DNA of 64,000 bases from Leuctra nigra. Its lineage: Eukaryota > Arthropoda > Insecta > Plecoptera > Leuctridae. Both the position numbers and the translations under genes were made by a program. Below the pieces are notes generated by a model. That model saw nothing but the letters and a program-made list of their open reading frames with translations, did not search any database and was not told the DNA's origin. Positions 11,500 to 22,800 of this stretch are shown here, one piece after another; position 1 is the stretch's first letter, and each line of letters opens with the position of its first letter. The DNA lies in contig OW203769.1 of NCBI GenBank assembly GCA_934045905.1, forward strand, positions 16,275,705 to 16,339,704. Direction: 5' to 3'.

Positions 11500-14400
11500 C
11501 GCTCACGTTAGAGTGGTTTTGAGTGAAGCGCTGTTCTATTTAACAATCACCATTCCTAAAACCGCTTGCGGCCGGTTTGAGATTATTGGCCTGTTAGAAA
11601 TGTTGACAATTCGCTTTGTTTTTGCCGTACATAAACAAAAGAGGTAGAAGCCTAGACTGCTTAATGGCATTATTATTAATAAAATGTTTATACAACAGTA
11701 AAATAATATTTGATTTGTTGTTTTTCAACTTAAAATAAATGTAGTTGCTTTAGAGATGGTACGTATTTAAATCAACCTACCATTACACTGTTCCTTCTTA
11801 CTGCTGACCGTACACTCAAACCAATTAAAAACGGTACTTTGCTCAAAACGGATTGACTGCTGATCAGGTTCCTTGACAATTAATCCTTCTTATTATCAAT
11901 GAAATCACAGCTCACCTACTATATAGTTAGATAATGCATTAGCACAGACTTCATGGGATGATGCCATCAAACCTTTATCAGACAATTATTTTCTTCCAAG
12001 GTACCGTTTATTATTTGTTCGAGTGTACGTGGTTGGTAATCTGTGTAACTGTGTTATGAGTGTGTATGTGTACATGTATAGTAGGTAGATTGGCACAGAG
12101 AAGTATACAAAATGACCAAATAGACGATATTATGATATAAATATGAATGGACAAAGATATGATTAAGAAAAACTAATTCAACATATTAATACCTATACAT
12201 ATGGGAAGGCCCAGAGAGAATGTCCATCAAATGTTTTCACTATTGCAAAAAAAAATTATAAAATTTATATTTTTTATATTTTCAATATACCTATGTTATA
12301 AAATTTGACGCTAATTCTGACCATCTTCAAATTATCATATATTATATTTAGTCTTGGCACTATGAAAAAATATTTCTAACGTCACAAGACACATTTGTTT
12401 TCTCTTCAATTAATAACAAAAGGGAAACAATGTGTCGTACAGTACCTTTGAAGGTGCCAATGAATTCGGAAGCGTTTCTAGGAGATGGTAAGATATAACA
12501 TTATCGGATACATGGATCAGGTGAGGAGAAATATGTGTTTTGTAATTCTCATGTTGAGATATGGCGGAGTTTTTTTGTCACAAGAATAACAATACATTTA
12601 TCACCAATTTTCAATTTAATCGTGTCATATTTCAGTAAAGTTATGATTCTATTATGATTGCCAATTAAAAATGGAATGCATTGGTATCAATTTTAAAATA
12701 TATTACAGTCAAATAAAGGAAACAACAGCCCATTTCTTTTATGTGTTCCAAACGTCACAAGACTATACAATGGACGTTTCCACATTATCTTATTTTCACT
12801 TCAAATGAAAGTGATCGGAAATCTAGTAGCAAAGAGATATATTGACAGACAGATGTGTATCTGTGGATATGCGTAATACTTATTTTGATAGACACATTTG
12901 AAGGGTACAGGGAAAGAACGCTTAAAGTCCATTTTCTGAAAAAATGAGTGTGGCTCAACTGATCGAACATTCCAAAATATTTATTTTTTGAAATTACTAT
13001 CATGAATTACTTTTTTCAATATTTCAACTATATTTAAGTATAAATGAATCATAAAATGTTATCTAACTTGCAGCTCCTGTCTTATAGCAAGGTTTCAATT
13101 TATTGTCTTCCGAGATTGAACAAAACTTTAAAACAGGAGGTAGGGAAATCATTTCCTTTTTGGTTTATAAGTTTTAAAATAGCACACGTTGATATTGTTT
13201 TTAATTTTTTTCCCGAAAATGATGTCCAACTATCTATCAGAAAATACATTTTTTGTTCAAAGTTGGGACAACATAAAAATAAGATCTTCATTATTAGCCT
13301 AAATGTGGCACGATTTTACCTCTCTGCTATAAGATAACATGGGGAAGAAAACTCAATTTATCTCCGAAACTAGTGAGGAGAAGTGTTTAATTTTTTCAGG
13401 GATTGTGTCATGATTATCAATAAGTTAGAGTCCCGTGAAAGTTGTTTTTTTTTAACAAATTTCGTTTTTAAAATAAGAAATTTTGCGTTTTGGCGGTGTT
13501 ATTGAAATATCCTCTATTTTGTTACCACAGCCCACCACAGCCCTGAAAAATTAAAAAAGTGTAGGAATAAGGCCTATAAATTTATATCACTTTGGTCTAA
13601 GGAAGGATAGGTCCAAGTAAAAAAAGACCATGCTTAGGACTTAGATACTAATTGATTCGAGTTTATTGCTTAGTCATGTCAGATGGAGGTATAATAATAT
13701 TATTGATACATTATCTAAACTATTACGCCTCTGATGATTGATGAATAACAGCAAGGGCTATTTTTTCTTGTGGCATTTATGTTATTTTGGAAAATATGGC
13801 GCGATTTCGTGCTTATTTCGCAGTAAATTTACCTATTTCATTTTTATTGTTGATTTTTCTTCAATTTCGTTTTATTTTGCGAATAATTTCTTACATATTT
13901 GAACTTCAAATTACATGACTCGTACACATTGAGCAAAACGAGGGTTATCTGAACAACTTTAATTATTATCGCCATATCGCGCTCGCGAAATATAGGTACG
14001 TGGCTCTATCAATAGGTAGACAAAAAATTATGCAAATCTGAGACTATGCCCGATTGGATGAGCCACCTTAAGTAAATATTGCCACGAAGTCTTAAAAAAG
14101 CCATTACAATATCGATTTGTATGAAGATACAAGTTTGAACATAAAACTTGGTTTATCTCAGTTTCATCCGAATGTGACTTAAAGCGTTCTTCCCCTGTAC
14201 CCTTCATTCGCATTGATATCTCCAAATCCCGACTGTTCAACAAAACTTTCCGACGCACAAAATAAGAGCTTGCTAATGTAAGCGCTTCGTCCGCCGTCAG
14301 TCGTGCGTCAACATTCATCAACTTGTTAATGAGGAAACGAGTAATTAACAGCGAGCAGTCAGCTCCCTCGCAGAGCAGTCAGTGTGCTGTGCTAATCCGT

Positions 14401-15980
14401 CGCGACGGCGTCGGCGTCGGCGTCGATTTGTCACGTGATTACAAGGTCAGTGAGGGGGGGGTCTGTTGTACCGTGACAATCTGTGACAGGGGGGTGGGGG
14501 GACAAGCGTGATGGCACAGTTTGTTGCATCTGTTTTGGGATAATTTGTACCTATGTTTCGGCAAAAAGAAATGTCATATATTTATTATTCTCAACTGAGT
14601 TTCGAATTTTCACTTTAAGTTTAGGATAATACTACAGTTATTGTAGTTATATAATTCTCCCAATTTTTGTTTTTCATTCTTTGAATGCAATAATTTACAA
14701 TAAATCAATAAAAAAAATAGTGTTATACCATTCTTTCAATGTATTTTTTTCTTTGCAATAAATCAATAACTATAGTGAACATATGCATTTTGTGTGTGTG
14801 TGGGGTTGGGGGGGGGGGGTTGCACACGTGACATATTTCTTAGGGGGGGGGGGGGGTTAACAGTGGCCTATTTTGCGTGACATACTTTATGAACAGCCCC
14901 CAAGGCGTTTTGTTCAGGGGAAGGACATCCGTTCTGTTCTCTGTTAGACAATTAGTCTTAGCTAGATTCGAATTCAGAATAATTGTAATGATATTTGTAC
15001 AAAAAAAGTAGAATGGCGGCAGTAATATTTTTTTCGATTTTCCTATTTTTCTTTTGGATTGAAGTAGTCAAGCTCTAGCAATTGTATTTGACTGAGGTCA
15101 ACAAATACAGTTATATTGAAGAAACTCTTACACAATGACTCGTTCACCATTACACTTGATTGAATGAAGGCTAAATTACTGGCTTCATAGAAATGGACTT
15201 CCGTCCTTCTACCACTAACGTTAAGATAATAAAGTTGAGATTTACACTTGGCATAACTAAAATTGATCGTTTTATAAATCTGACTGACTGAAAAATGTTA
15301 GATCGCACCATCAGCAGTCAGTCCCAGCGAAGTCTTATCTCACTCTATCAATGATAATCAATGATCACTGTATCAATCAATCATTCACTCTATCAATGTT
15401 CAATGATAATAACAAGCTAGATTGTTACAGAAAATGATCAGCAGTCATTCAAATTTGTTCACAGAACAATTTTTGTTGTGCCGAGTGTACAAGAGATGGG
15501 ATGAATAGACTGTTTTCAAGGAATAGGTTTAGGTAGGTACAGAGATTGATAGATTTCTTCCAATTTTTCGACTGTATGTTAATTTAACCTTGATTTAAAA
15601 CAATAAAATTGGCATTGACGTCATATAAAGTATTGCCTTACCAACAAAGTAATCGCCATGGTTGCCACATAAATATCAATAAATACGTTTTCTTAATAAC
15701 GATTTTTTTTTTAAAAGATGACTACTTCTAGTAAATATAACTGCAAACGCATCGTAATTTCAAAACTGATTTATAATGGGGGAGATCTGTTGTTTATTGT
15801 TAACAGAAATATTAAAATAATATTAATCTATGTTCAAGTTCTTCTTGCTTGAGGTTATGTTAAATAAAAAGTCTATTGATTCATTTTTATTTAAATAATA
15901 GTTTAATAGCGAGAAGTGAATTTTTAGACTTTTTAAATCACAATACGTTACTGGCATCAAGATCATTGGATATAGATGCT
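11500..15980. other. 4.5-kb AT-rich intergenic stretch with repeat fragments
   Basis: No host gene visible. About 11860-12010 is a repeat found again at 48400-48510 and, inverted, at 63727-64000 (shared GACTTCATGGGATGATG-like phrases). About 14040-14210 is an inverted partial copy of the MITE at 30674-30904, and 12900-12925 holds one of its termini. About 15060-15230 is a further repeat (also at 32860-33700 and 34660-34985). Poly-G tracts occur at 14800-14860. Confidence 0.6.
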
Positions 15981-15987
15981 AAGTCGT

Positions 15988-16057
15988 GGACAGGCAAAGA
16001 TGAACCCACTCAGGTTTAGGGCGGCCCATGCTAGAGCGGGTTCATCTTTGCCTGTCC
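15988..16057. repeat. Perfect 20-bp inverted repeat with 30-bp loop
   Basis: GGACAGGCAAAGATGAACCC at 15988-16007 and its exact reverse complement at 16038-16057. The right arm abuts the MITE that follows. It may be a short fold-back element or the two ends of a deleted element. Confidence 0.85.
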
Positions 16058-16191
16058 TGGGGTGGGATTACATAAAATGATAACTTCCTTGTCACGGTAA
16101 CAAGCTTCTCACTGAATGTTATTCACGGACTTCTAGGGACTTGTCACTGCGACAAGGAAGTTATCATTTTATGTGATCGCACCCCTGGACG
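16058..16191. mobile_element. ~134-bp MITE
   Basis: Inverted ends: GGGGTGGGATTACATAAAAT continuing to CTTCCTTGTC on the left, and GACAAGGAAGTTATCATTTT continuing to GCACCCC on the right. The inner 24 bp of the arms are perfect. No coding content. Confidence 0.85.
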
Positions 16192-16306
16192 TAGAGGCGA
16201 TACATGGGCGTGCGCACGCATGGCTATTACATCATGTATATATTCCTTTTGTAAACATTTTTAAAGCTAGTAATTTGTTAGAAACATTCCAATTTTGTAT
16301 CCATTA

Positions 16307-18940
16307 GGGCCGGTATTACCAAAGTTAATCTGAGCCGGATTAACTAGAGAGAAATTCATTTATTATAAAACAAATGACAGCTGTCCAATACAAGGATGAC
16401 CACTAGGATCCAGCATGCTTACAATAGTATAATTCTAATGGATACAAAATGTGACAAATATTAATTAAGTAAAGACTTAATATACCTACAAACTAAGATG
16501 AATTATTATATAAATGATTATGCAATATACTAGACGAATCTTTTAAAATTGATAAAACTATTTGATCTACGAGAACCAAAGAAAAAATGAAATGTGATTT
16601 AAGAAATTTTGTAAAAAAATCCGGAATTGAAGCTCTAGCTCCTAAAAGGAGACCGATAACGCTCCAGTATTGTTCTTTAATTTTGTATCTTTGAGCAAGA
16701 TCGGGGATGCAATCGACGTAATGATCTTGTTTTTCCTTGTTCACGTCCTCCGCTTGTGATCCCCCTTGCTCGAATCTAATGGTTGGGTCGAGAATAAGGA
16801 CTTTTTTCCGGTCTCTTCGAATGGCTATTATGTCTATTCTCTTCAAAGAGCCAGTAGTCGAAACACAAGAAATTTCTTCATGTACCTCCCACTTATTTGC
16901 TCGGAACGAATCTGCTAACAGGCTCCTCACTGTGTTGTGTCTGTTAATTCTCAACAGTTCTCCCTTCAGACAACCTCCGAGAACATGAGGTAGGGTTTCA
17001 TACTCATTGCAGCCTGGTTGACGGCAACGGGTGTTCTCGAAAGATCTTCCTGGTACGGCACGAACGGCGGCGAGATTAACAGACATCTTGATGTTATTTA
17101 TCCACTGAGAAGAAGACAGTCCCTCCTTAGAGTGTAACCACTTATTGGCTCTTGTCGTTTCTCTGAATACTTCCACTCCACGTCCTTTATGTGGCAAATC
17201 AACCCATTCTTGAAATGATTTTTCTCTCATAGCATTTCGTAGTTTTCGGCCAGTAATTCGATTATCAACTTTAATGCAATTTGTGAGTTCAAGCGTTTCA
17301 ATACATTGAGTCATTTCTTGTTCAATATTTCTTACATTATGAAAGTGAGGATCATCGGCATTTAATAACTTTTTACAGATATTAAAATTCTGCAGATGCG
17401 CCTCCCATGTTGCTCTCATAATTCCAAGGCCCCTGAATTTACGCGGAGAGTAAATAAAGGAATTTGGAGTATCACCTGGAAGACCAATCATTTCTTTAAC
17501 TCCACTTCTGACAATCTTATCAATATCCTCCAAGAAGGATTTTGGTAATTGATTGGTCGGAGCACACTGTAGAGGATAGATCAGTGTGGGCCATATAAAT
17601 TGGTTCAGAATATTCAATTTCTGATCAGGTTTCAAGAGAGAAGACGATACTAGTAGATGGATGTCTTTTTCCAGGTTTTTAATTATCTTCCCCTTATCTA
17701 CTACTATCTCATCATGGAAGTCAATTCCCAGGTACTTAATTCGTTCATCAGGAGCAGTTGCTGGGATAACAGTGCCTGTATTTGAAACAACAGGAAGGTG
17801 TGAAAGTTTACCATTCATTATTACAATTGCCTTACTTTTCAAGGAATTAATATCCAGACCAATAAGAGAAAACCCTCTTACCGCCATGGACACTAATTCA
17901 GACGCCGCAGACATATTCTTCCCAATTACAGCTAAGTCATCAGCAAAGGCAACGGCCGAGATGTTGTCCATTTCCTTGACCAACGAGTATCCTAGGGAAG
18001 TTGATACTGTTTGCTCAGTCAGCTCCTTTATTATATGGTCAATTGCAAGGTTAAATAACGTGGGAGACAATGGAGCTCCTTGTGGAACACCTTTCTTCAC
18101 AGAAATAAAATTAGATTTTGTTCTGTTTGCTTCGATCTTGATTACGTTATCCGTCACAAGTGAAATAATAATTTCCCGTAGCTTGTTTGGAATCGGTAGA
18201 CTTTGCAGGCACCGTTTAATGTGATCATGACCAACACTGTCGAAAGCTTTGCTAACGTCAAGGAAAGTAACACAACAATCCTTATTGTGTAATTTGGCAT
18301 CTTTCAGACACCCATTAATAATTGAGGAATTGATGTACGTTCCTGGTGAAGAAACAAAGCCTCTCTGATGTGCAGAAAATTGAACTAATGCTCGAAGTCT
18401 CTTGTCGATTACCTTTTCAATAACACGACGAATCACAGAGAAAATTGTAATGGGCCTCCAATTAGATAAGTTCTTTTCATCGCCGCCTTTATGAATCAAT
18501 ATCGTTCTCCCTTCCCTTAACTTCATTGGTACATAGTTCAATTCAAACATAGCGGATGCAAGTAAACTGATTGTTTTCCCACAATTCAGCTCTCGAAGTA
18601 CACGAAGAAGAATGCCATCAGGGCCTGGTGAAGTATGGATGTTGATCTTCATCATTGCTTCGTTTATCTCTTTAACAGTTAATGTCAAATTATAGTTTCT
18701 ATCCTCGACTTCCGAGCTCTGATTTAAATCACACAAATAAGACGACTTCATGTTTTCATGGCCGAGGATGTCAGTGAAATGATCTTCAATCAGTGGCATG
18801 GGTATGGTGCATGACGCAGTTCTATTAATTGGACTAAATTGGCGGCACAGCCAATCAGATACCTCAAAATGATTGAAGCAGTTGAATTTAATCCAAAAGT
18901 TAGTTAATCCAGCACAAGTTAACTTTGGTTCTACCGGGCC
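16307..18940. mobile_element. Harbinger-like TIR pair enclosing a retrotransposon
   Basis: The left end GGGCCGGTATTACCAAAGTT and the right end (read inverted) GGCCCGGTAGAACCAAAGTT align over about 40 bp, including GGATTAACTA. TTA flanks both sides (16304-16306 and 18941-18943), matching the 3-bp target duplication known for PIF/Harbinger elements. The interior is mostly an R2-clade reverse transcriptase, which Harbinger elements do not encode. The likeliest history is a MITE later invaded by a non-LTR element. Confidence 0.75.
16493..18799 (-). CDS. R2-clade non-LTR retrotransposon: reverse transcriptase plus restriction-like endonuclease (5'-truncated)
   Basis: An uninterrupted frame of 768 residues. 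RT motifs are in order: SPGPDG (57-62), FLDVSKAFD (179-187), VPQGAPLSPTLFN (238-250), FADD (285-288), IKYLGIDF (354-361). The C-terminus has a CCHC zinc knuckle (C592, C597, H605, C610), then a restriction-like endonuclease core with the Asp-containing strands KRIDIIAI and VLILDPTIRFE (D656, D671), the arrangement of R2-type elements. The frame starts just before RT motif 0, so the N-terminal zinc-finger/Myb DNA-binding region of R2 proteins is missing. No rDNA sequence flanks it. The frame has no stops or frameshifts, which suggests recent insertion. Confidence 0.88.
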   Translation of the reverse strand: MPLIEDHFTDILGHENMKSSYLCDLNQSSEVEDRNYNLTLTVKEINEAMMKINIHTSPGPDGILLRVLRELNCGKTISLLASAMFELNYVPMKLREGRTILIHKGGDEKNLSNWRPITIFSVIRRVIEKVIDKRLRALVQFSAHQRGFVSSPGTYINSSIINGCLKDAKLHNKDCCVTFLDVSKAFDSVGHDHIKRCLQSLPIPNKLREIIISLVTDNVIKIEANRTKSNFISVKKGVPQGAPLSPTLFNLAIDHIIKELTEQTVSTSLGYSLVKEMDNISAVAFADDLAVIGKNMSAASELVSMAVRGFSLIGLDINSLKSKAIVIMNGKLSHLPVVSNTGTVIPATAPDERIKYLGIDFHDEIVVDKGKIIKNLEKDIHLLVSSSLLKPDQKLNILNQFIWPTLIYPLQCAPTNQLPKSFLEDIDKIVRSGVKEMIGLPGDTPNSFIYSPRKFRGLGIMRATWEAHLQNFNICKKLLNADDPHFHNVRNIEQEMTQCIETLELTNCIKVDNRITGRKLRNAMREKSFQEWVDLPHKGRGVEVFRETTRANKWLHSKEGLSSSQWINNIKMSVNLAAVRAVPGRSFENTRCRQPGCNEYETLPHVLGGCLKGELLRINRHNTVRSLLADSFRANKWEVHEEISCVSTTGSLKRIDIIAIRRDRKKVLILDPTIRFEQGGSQAEDVNKEKQDHYVDCIPDLAQRYKIKEQYWSVIGLLLGARASIPDFFTKFLKSHFIFSLVLVDQIVLSILKDSSSILHNHLYNNSS

Positions 18941-18943
18941 TTA

Positions 18944-19818
18944 TAAAATAATCCATAAAATTATGTTTTATCTTGATATTTATATTTTATTTTTATTTTT
19001 ATATTATATTTTATGATAAAAATAAATACAAAGCTTTGCACGAGCCTAATTTGTTTTACATCTGTAATGCCGTAAATTGAATTTTTGCTTATGACATACA
19101 TTATGTTCGAGGTATTATAAGGAGCTTAGAATTTCACATGTATAGCCTACTATCAAATGTTCCAAAAGAACACACAGAATGACAGATATTATCAATGGTA
19201 CCAACAAGAAGGTGTCAGCAACATGGTCGTCCACAGGGGGAGGGGATACAAGGGGGTCTTGCCCCCCCAACCCCCTCTGGATGTCAGGAAGACTTAAAAT
19301 TTGTGTGGTGCTTTATTTAGGTACAGTTTCATTTCGTAAGCAAAAAACTCAAAATATTAATTTCAAAGTGTCAAAAAAGCCAAAATTTACCTGCAGGGCA
19401 AGGTGGGGGCATGCCCTCCAACACCCCAAGGTGTCAAAATTTTAACAACTATTGATTAATTTAACAAAATAAACCTCATAACGTCTCAACATTAATTTCA
19501 AAGTGTCCAAAAACCAAAAAACTCCCGGCGGGGCTAAATGTAAATGAGAGGCGCCCCCCCCCCCCCTCCCCTCTGAAAAAAGTCCTGCGGACACTCACAA
19601 TAAGTTCGACAGCAATAAGGGATTTCTCATGCAAACAATAAATATGCAGGAGATCATGATAGTAATGCATCCTTAGTGAAATAATTGGCCCGTACGTTTA
19701 ACTAGTAATTGCAAACGGAACACACATAAAAGAGAGATTCGAACTACAAGTCTTGAATGGAACGTTCGAATATGATCTTGTGTGCTGTTTCAGTGTAACG
19801 CTATTCAAATCACCCGCC
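18944..19818. other. Intergenic spacer before the LRR gene
   Basis: Contains a decayed repeat at 19230-19600 with the phrases TTAATTTCAAAGTGTC repeated and C- and G-runs. No promoter motif stands out ahead of the LRR gene. Confidence 0.5.
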
Positions 19819-22800
19819 ATGCTGCTCGCCCTGCTATTGGCCGGCTGCAGCGCGCTGGCCGCGCTTGCGCTGGAGACCGCGTGCGAGCTGGACGCATGCG
19901 CTGTGCTGTACACGGTGCGCGGGGAGTTGGCGAAGCGAGAGCACTCTAGCGGTAGCGCGGGCAACGCCGGGCTGGAGGCCAGACTGGACAGACTGGAGAG
20001 GAGGATCAAGAGTCTGGAGCAGCCAGGTCAGATGGAACAGGATTTATTCAAAAACGTTCCAAAACGAATTCAGTATTGCATCTGAGAGACATCTGTACTG
20101 TATGTCGTGATACATTTCCTTTTGTACCATTCAGGTTATGGTATACATCTAAAAAATAATTGTATTTGCTAAATTTGAGTCGACCTTTTGAATATAAAGA
20201 CCAACTCCTAAACAAAACTAGACTTATGTTTATACTGCATGTCTGGCGACTATAAAAACAAAGCGTCAATAATTTCTCACATTTTCAATAAAGTGAATGG
20301 TTGAAAGTTATGACAATATTTAGGAAATATGAAAATGTATCTCCAAAATTTACCATCAAGTGAAGCCGATTATAATTATTGGTAATATTTTTAAAATTGT
20401 CATTCAAATGTTTTCTAAAAATATTGTCCCGATGCCGAATGATGATTAAATGATTTCAGTAAATAAGCAAGTAATCATTATCTTTTGATTTCCATATTTC
20501 ATTTCAAACCACTTCTGAATTTCAACAATTGAAAAGTTTTCTGTCCCCCAGCAAAATAAACAAGATATTGGTCTGTTACCATAGCAACCATTGCATCACT
20601 GATCTTACAGTGTGGAGTATCGTGGCCTCGAGCGGCGCGTGGGACGAGTGCGCATCCGGCCCTTGCGGCTGCAGACCGGAAACCAGGAGTCTGAGCTGCT
20701 GGCGCCATCAGCTGGGGGAACTTCCGGTCAACCAGCGCGTTCCCGTGGATACGCGGACTCTGTGAGTCTCTTGTGTCTCAGACAGCAAAACATCACTAAC
20801 AGCAGCTTAAGGTGCTGCAAGCGCGAGCGATTTTGCTGCTATTTGTAGACACTTTTTGCGATACGATTGGAGACGAAATGGGTAGACCAAATTATTTGAA
20901 ATTTTAATCATGATTAGATAAAAGACAAACTTAGGGTTATCCGTTGGTACATTTTTAATTTTTTGTTTCGTTAATTAGTAATAATTAGTGGATTTTTGGG
21001 GAAAAATTAGCTATTTTCTTGTCTCTCTGGGTGCCGTATAAAATTAAATTTCAAAAATGTGCCAAGGTATAACCCTAAGTTTGTCTTTCATCTAATCATG
21101 ATTAAAATTTGAGATCAATCGGTTAACGGGTTTGGTCTCCAATCGTATCGCAAATTTCATAGTTTTGCGCGGTTTGATTGAATAACCGACGCCTAATTAA
21201 CGATGCAATAAGCAAAAATAAAAAAGTGCTACTAATATCCAATCAGACTGATCATGTGAACATCCTGTAAACTAAAAGTTACAATCACTTATGAAACAAT
21301 TTCTCTCTCTCAATTTTCTAAAACGGCCGAGCGCTAGTATCACCTTAAAGCTGTAGTGGGGGGGGGGGGGGGGGGGGCTCATTCTCGATGTACGTGTCAT
21401 CTAAACAAAAGGAAGGACGAGGGGGGGGGGTATGTCGTGAATCTCCATCTTATGAAGGGATACCTACTCTTCCTTGAAATCAACAGTCAAACCATTTGTC
21501 ATCCAGAAATCGAAAGAACCAGTCCATTAACATTTTAAATATCTTGAAAGATATTCTTTGTCTATAATTCATTTCATTGCACGTTGCAATCTAGACAAAA
21601 TGCAATACTTCTTAAAATGATTAAGTTTCTGGAGCCCTATTCTAGAAGGTTTTCCCAATTCCAATTCTGATGGAATCCGGTCACGGCCTTAAGGATTAAC
21701 ATTGAATGAAATCGAATGTCATCAGAATTGGGAATTTTTAAAGTTCTAGAATTGTTGTAAATTGCCAGTTATCAGTTGTCTGGTTGCTAGGTATGGCTAA
21801 ATCAATTAATTGTATTCTTACCCAAATAATATATTTTACAAAAAAATAGCAATATAAGAAATTCGCGGAGGAAATGTATTGTTATCTTTGCTTATCGATT
21901 TGTACAATTCTATATTTTAACAATATTTATGAAAGATTGGTATATGTTGTAAAAACAAACGGTTGCCATAGAAACAAGTACGGAAAACGCCCTATTTATA
22001 TTTATTTAAAAAAAAGTAATTTAGACCGTAAACATTAATTTCTAAATCAAACGGCGATGACGAAAACCCGCGCCTTGCGCAAGCGCGAGAACCAGATCAT
22101 CAACAAGCTGTCGCCGACGAAGGAAGTTTGCGGCTGGTCGACGCTCGCTCACCCTCCTCTCCGTCCTCCGTCGCGGTGCCTTCTGCGCAAGATCTTCGCC
22201 GCCGTCTTCTGTCACGGCCACGGCGACAGGAGCGAAGTCCAGGTCGCCGACAACCCGACCCTCCGTGCGGACATCCTCGACGCCTACCTCAAGGACTGCG
22301 TGCGACTCCAGCAGATCACGCGGGCGAAGATCGCCCAAGACAAGAGGAATGGTAGGAACATTCCCGTGAAGTATCCGACGAAAGTGCGGGAAAACAAGCT
22401 CAGATTCTCAGCTGGAGGTGAAGGCAAGTTGGTGACAACATTTGCGGAGAAGAAAACCACGGACGCGGGTCCTCAACGTCAAATTAGTCGAGAATTCTTG
22501 AAAGTGGGTGAAAAAGAAGTACAAAATACAGAATATCTAGAGACAGAGAACAAAAACGGTGTCCAAATTACTCCACTGAACCAGAAACCTCCTAGTACAG
22601 TGTCAATAAAATCGACGGCAATTCAATCAAAAAACATTCTGAATGATGAAGATAAGCCGAAGCAGGAGTACGAAGCTGTTTTGATGGTTCATAAATCAAA
22701 TGTGTCTTTAGGTAAGAAGTCAGTACAAGAAGTACTTGTAGCAGAAGCTAGATGTTGTAGGAGTGACAAAGAGGAGCAGATTGGAGATTGCTCTGGAAAG

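Noticed and set aside
14323..14511. ORF over GCGTCGGCGTCGG
   Set aside because: Short, low-complexity, no start context or splice logic.
17661..18224. Plus-strand ORF of 187 residues
   Set aside because: Lies antisense within the reverse transcriptase frame, which has all RT motifs in order.
16307..18940. Canonical R2 insertion in 28S rDNA
   Set aside because: The flanks are Harbinger-like TIRs and AT-rich sequence; no rRNA sequence is seen.
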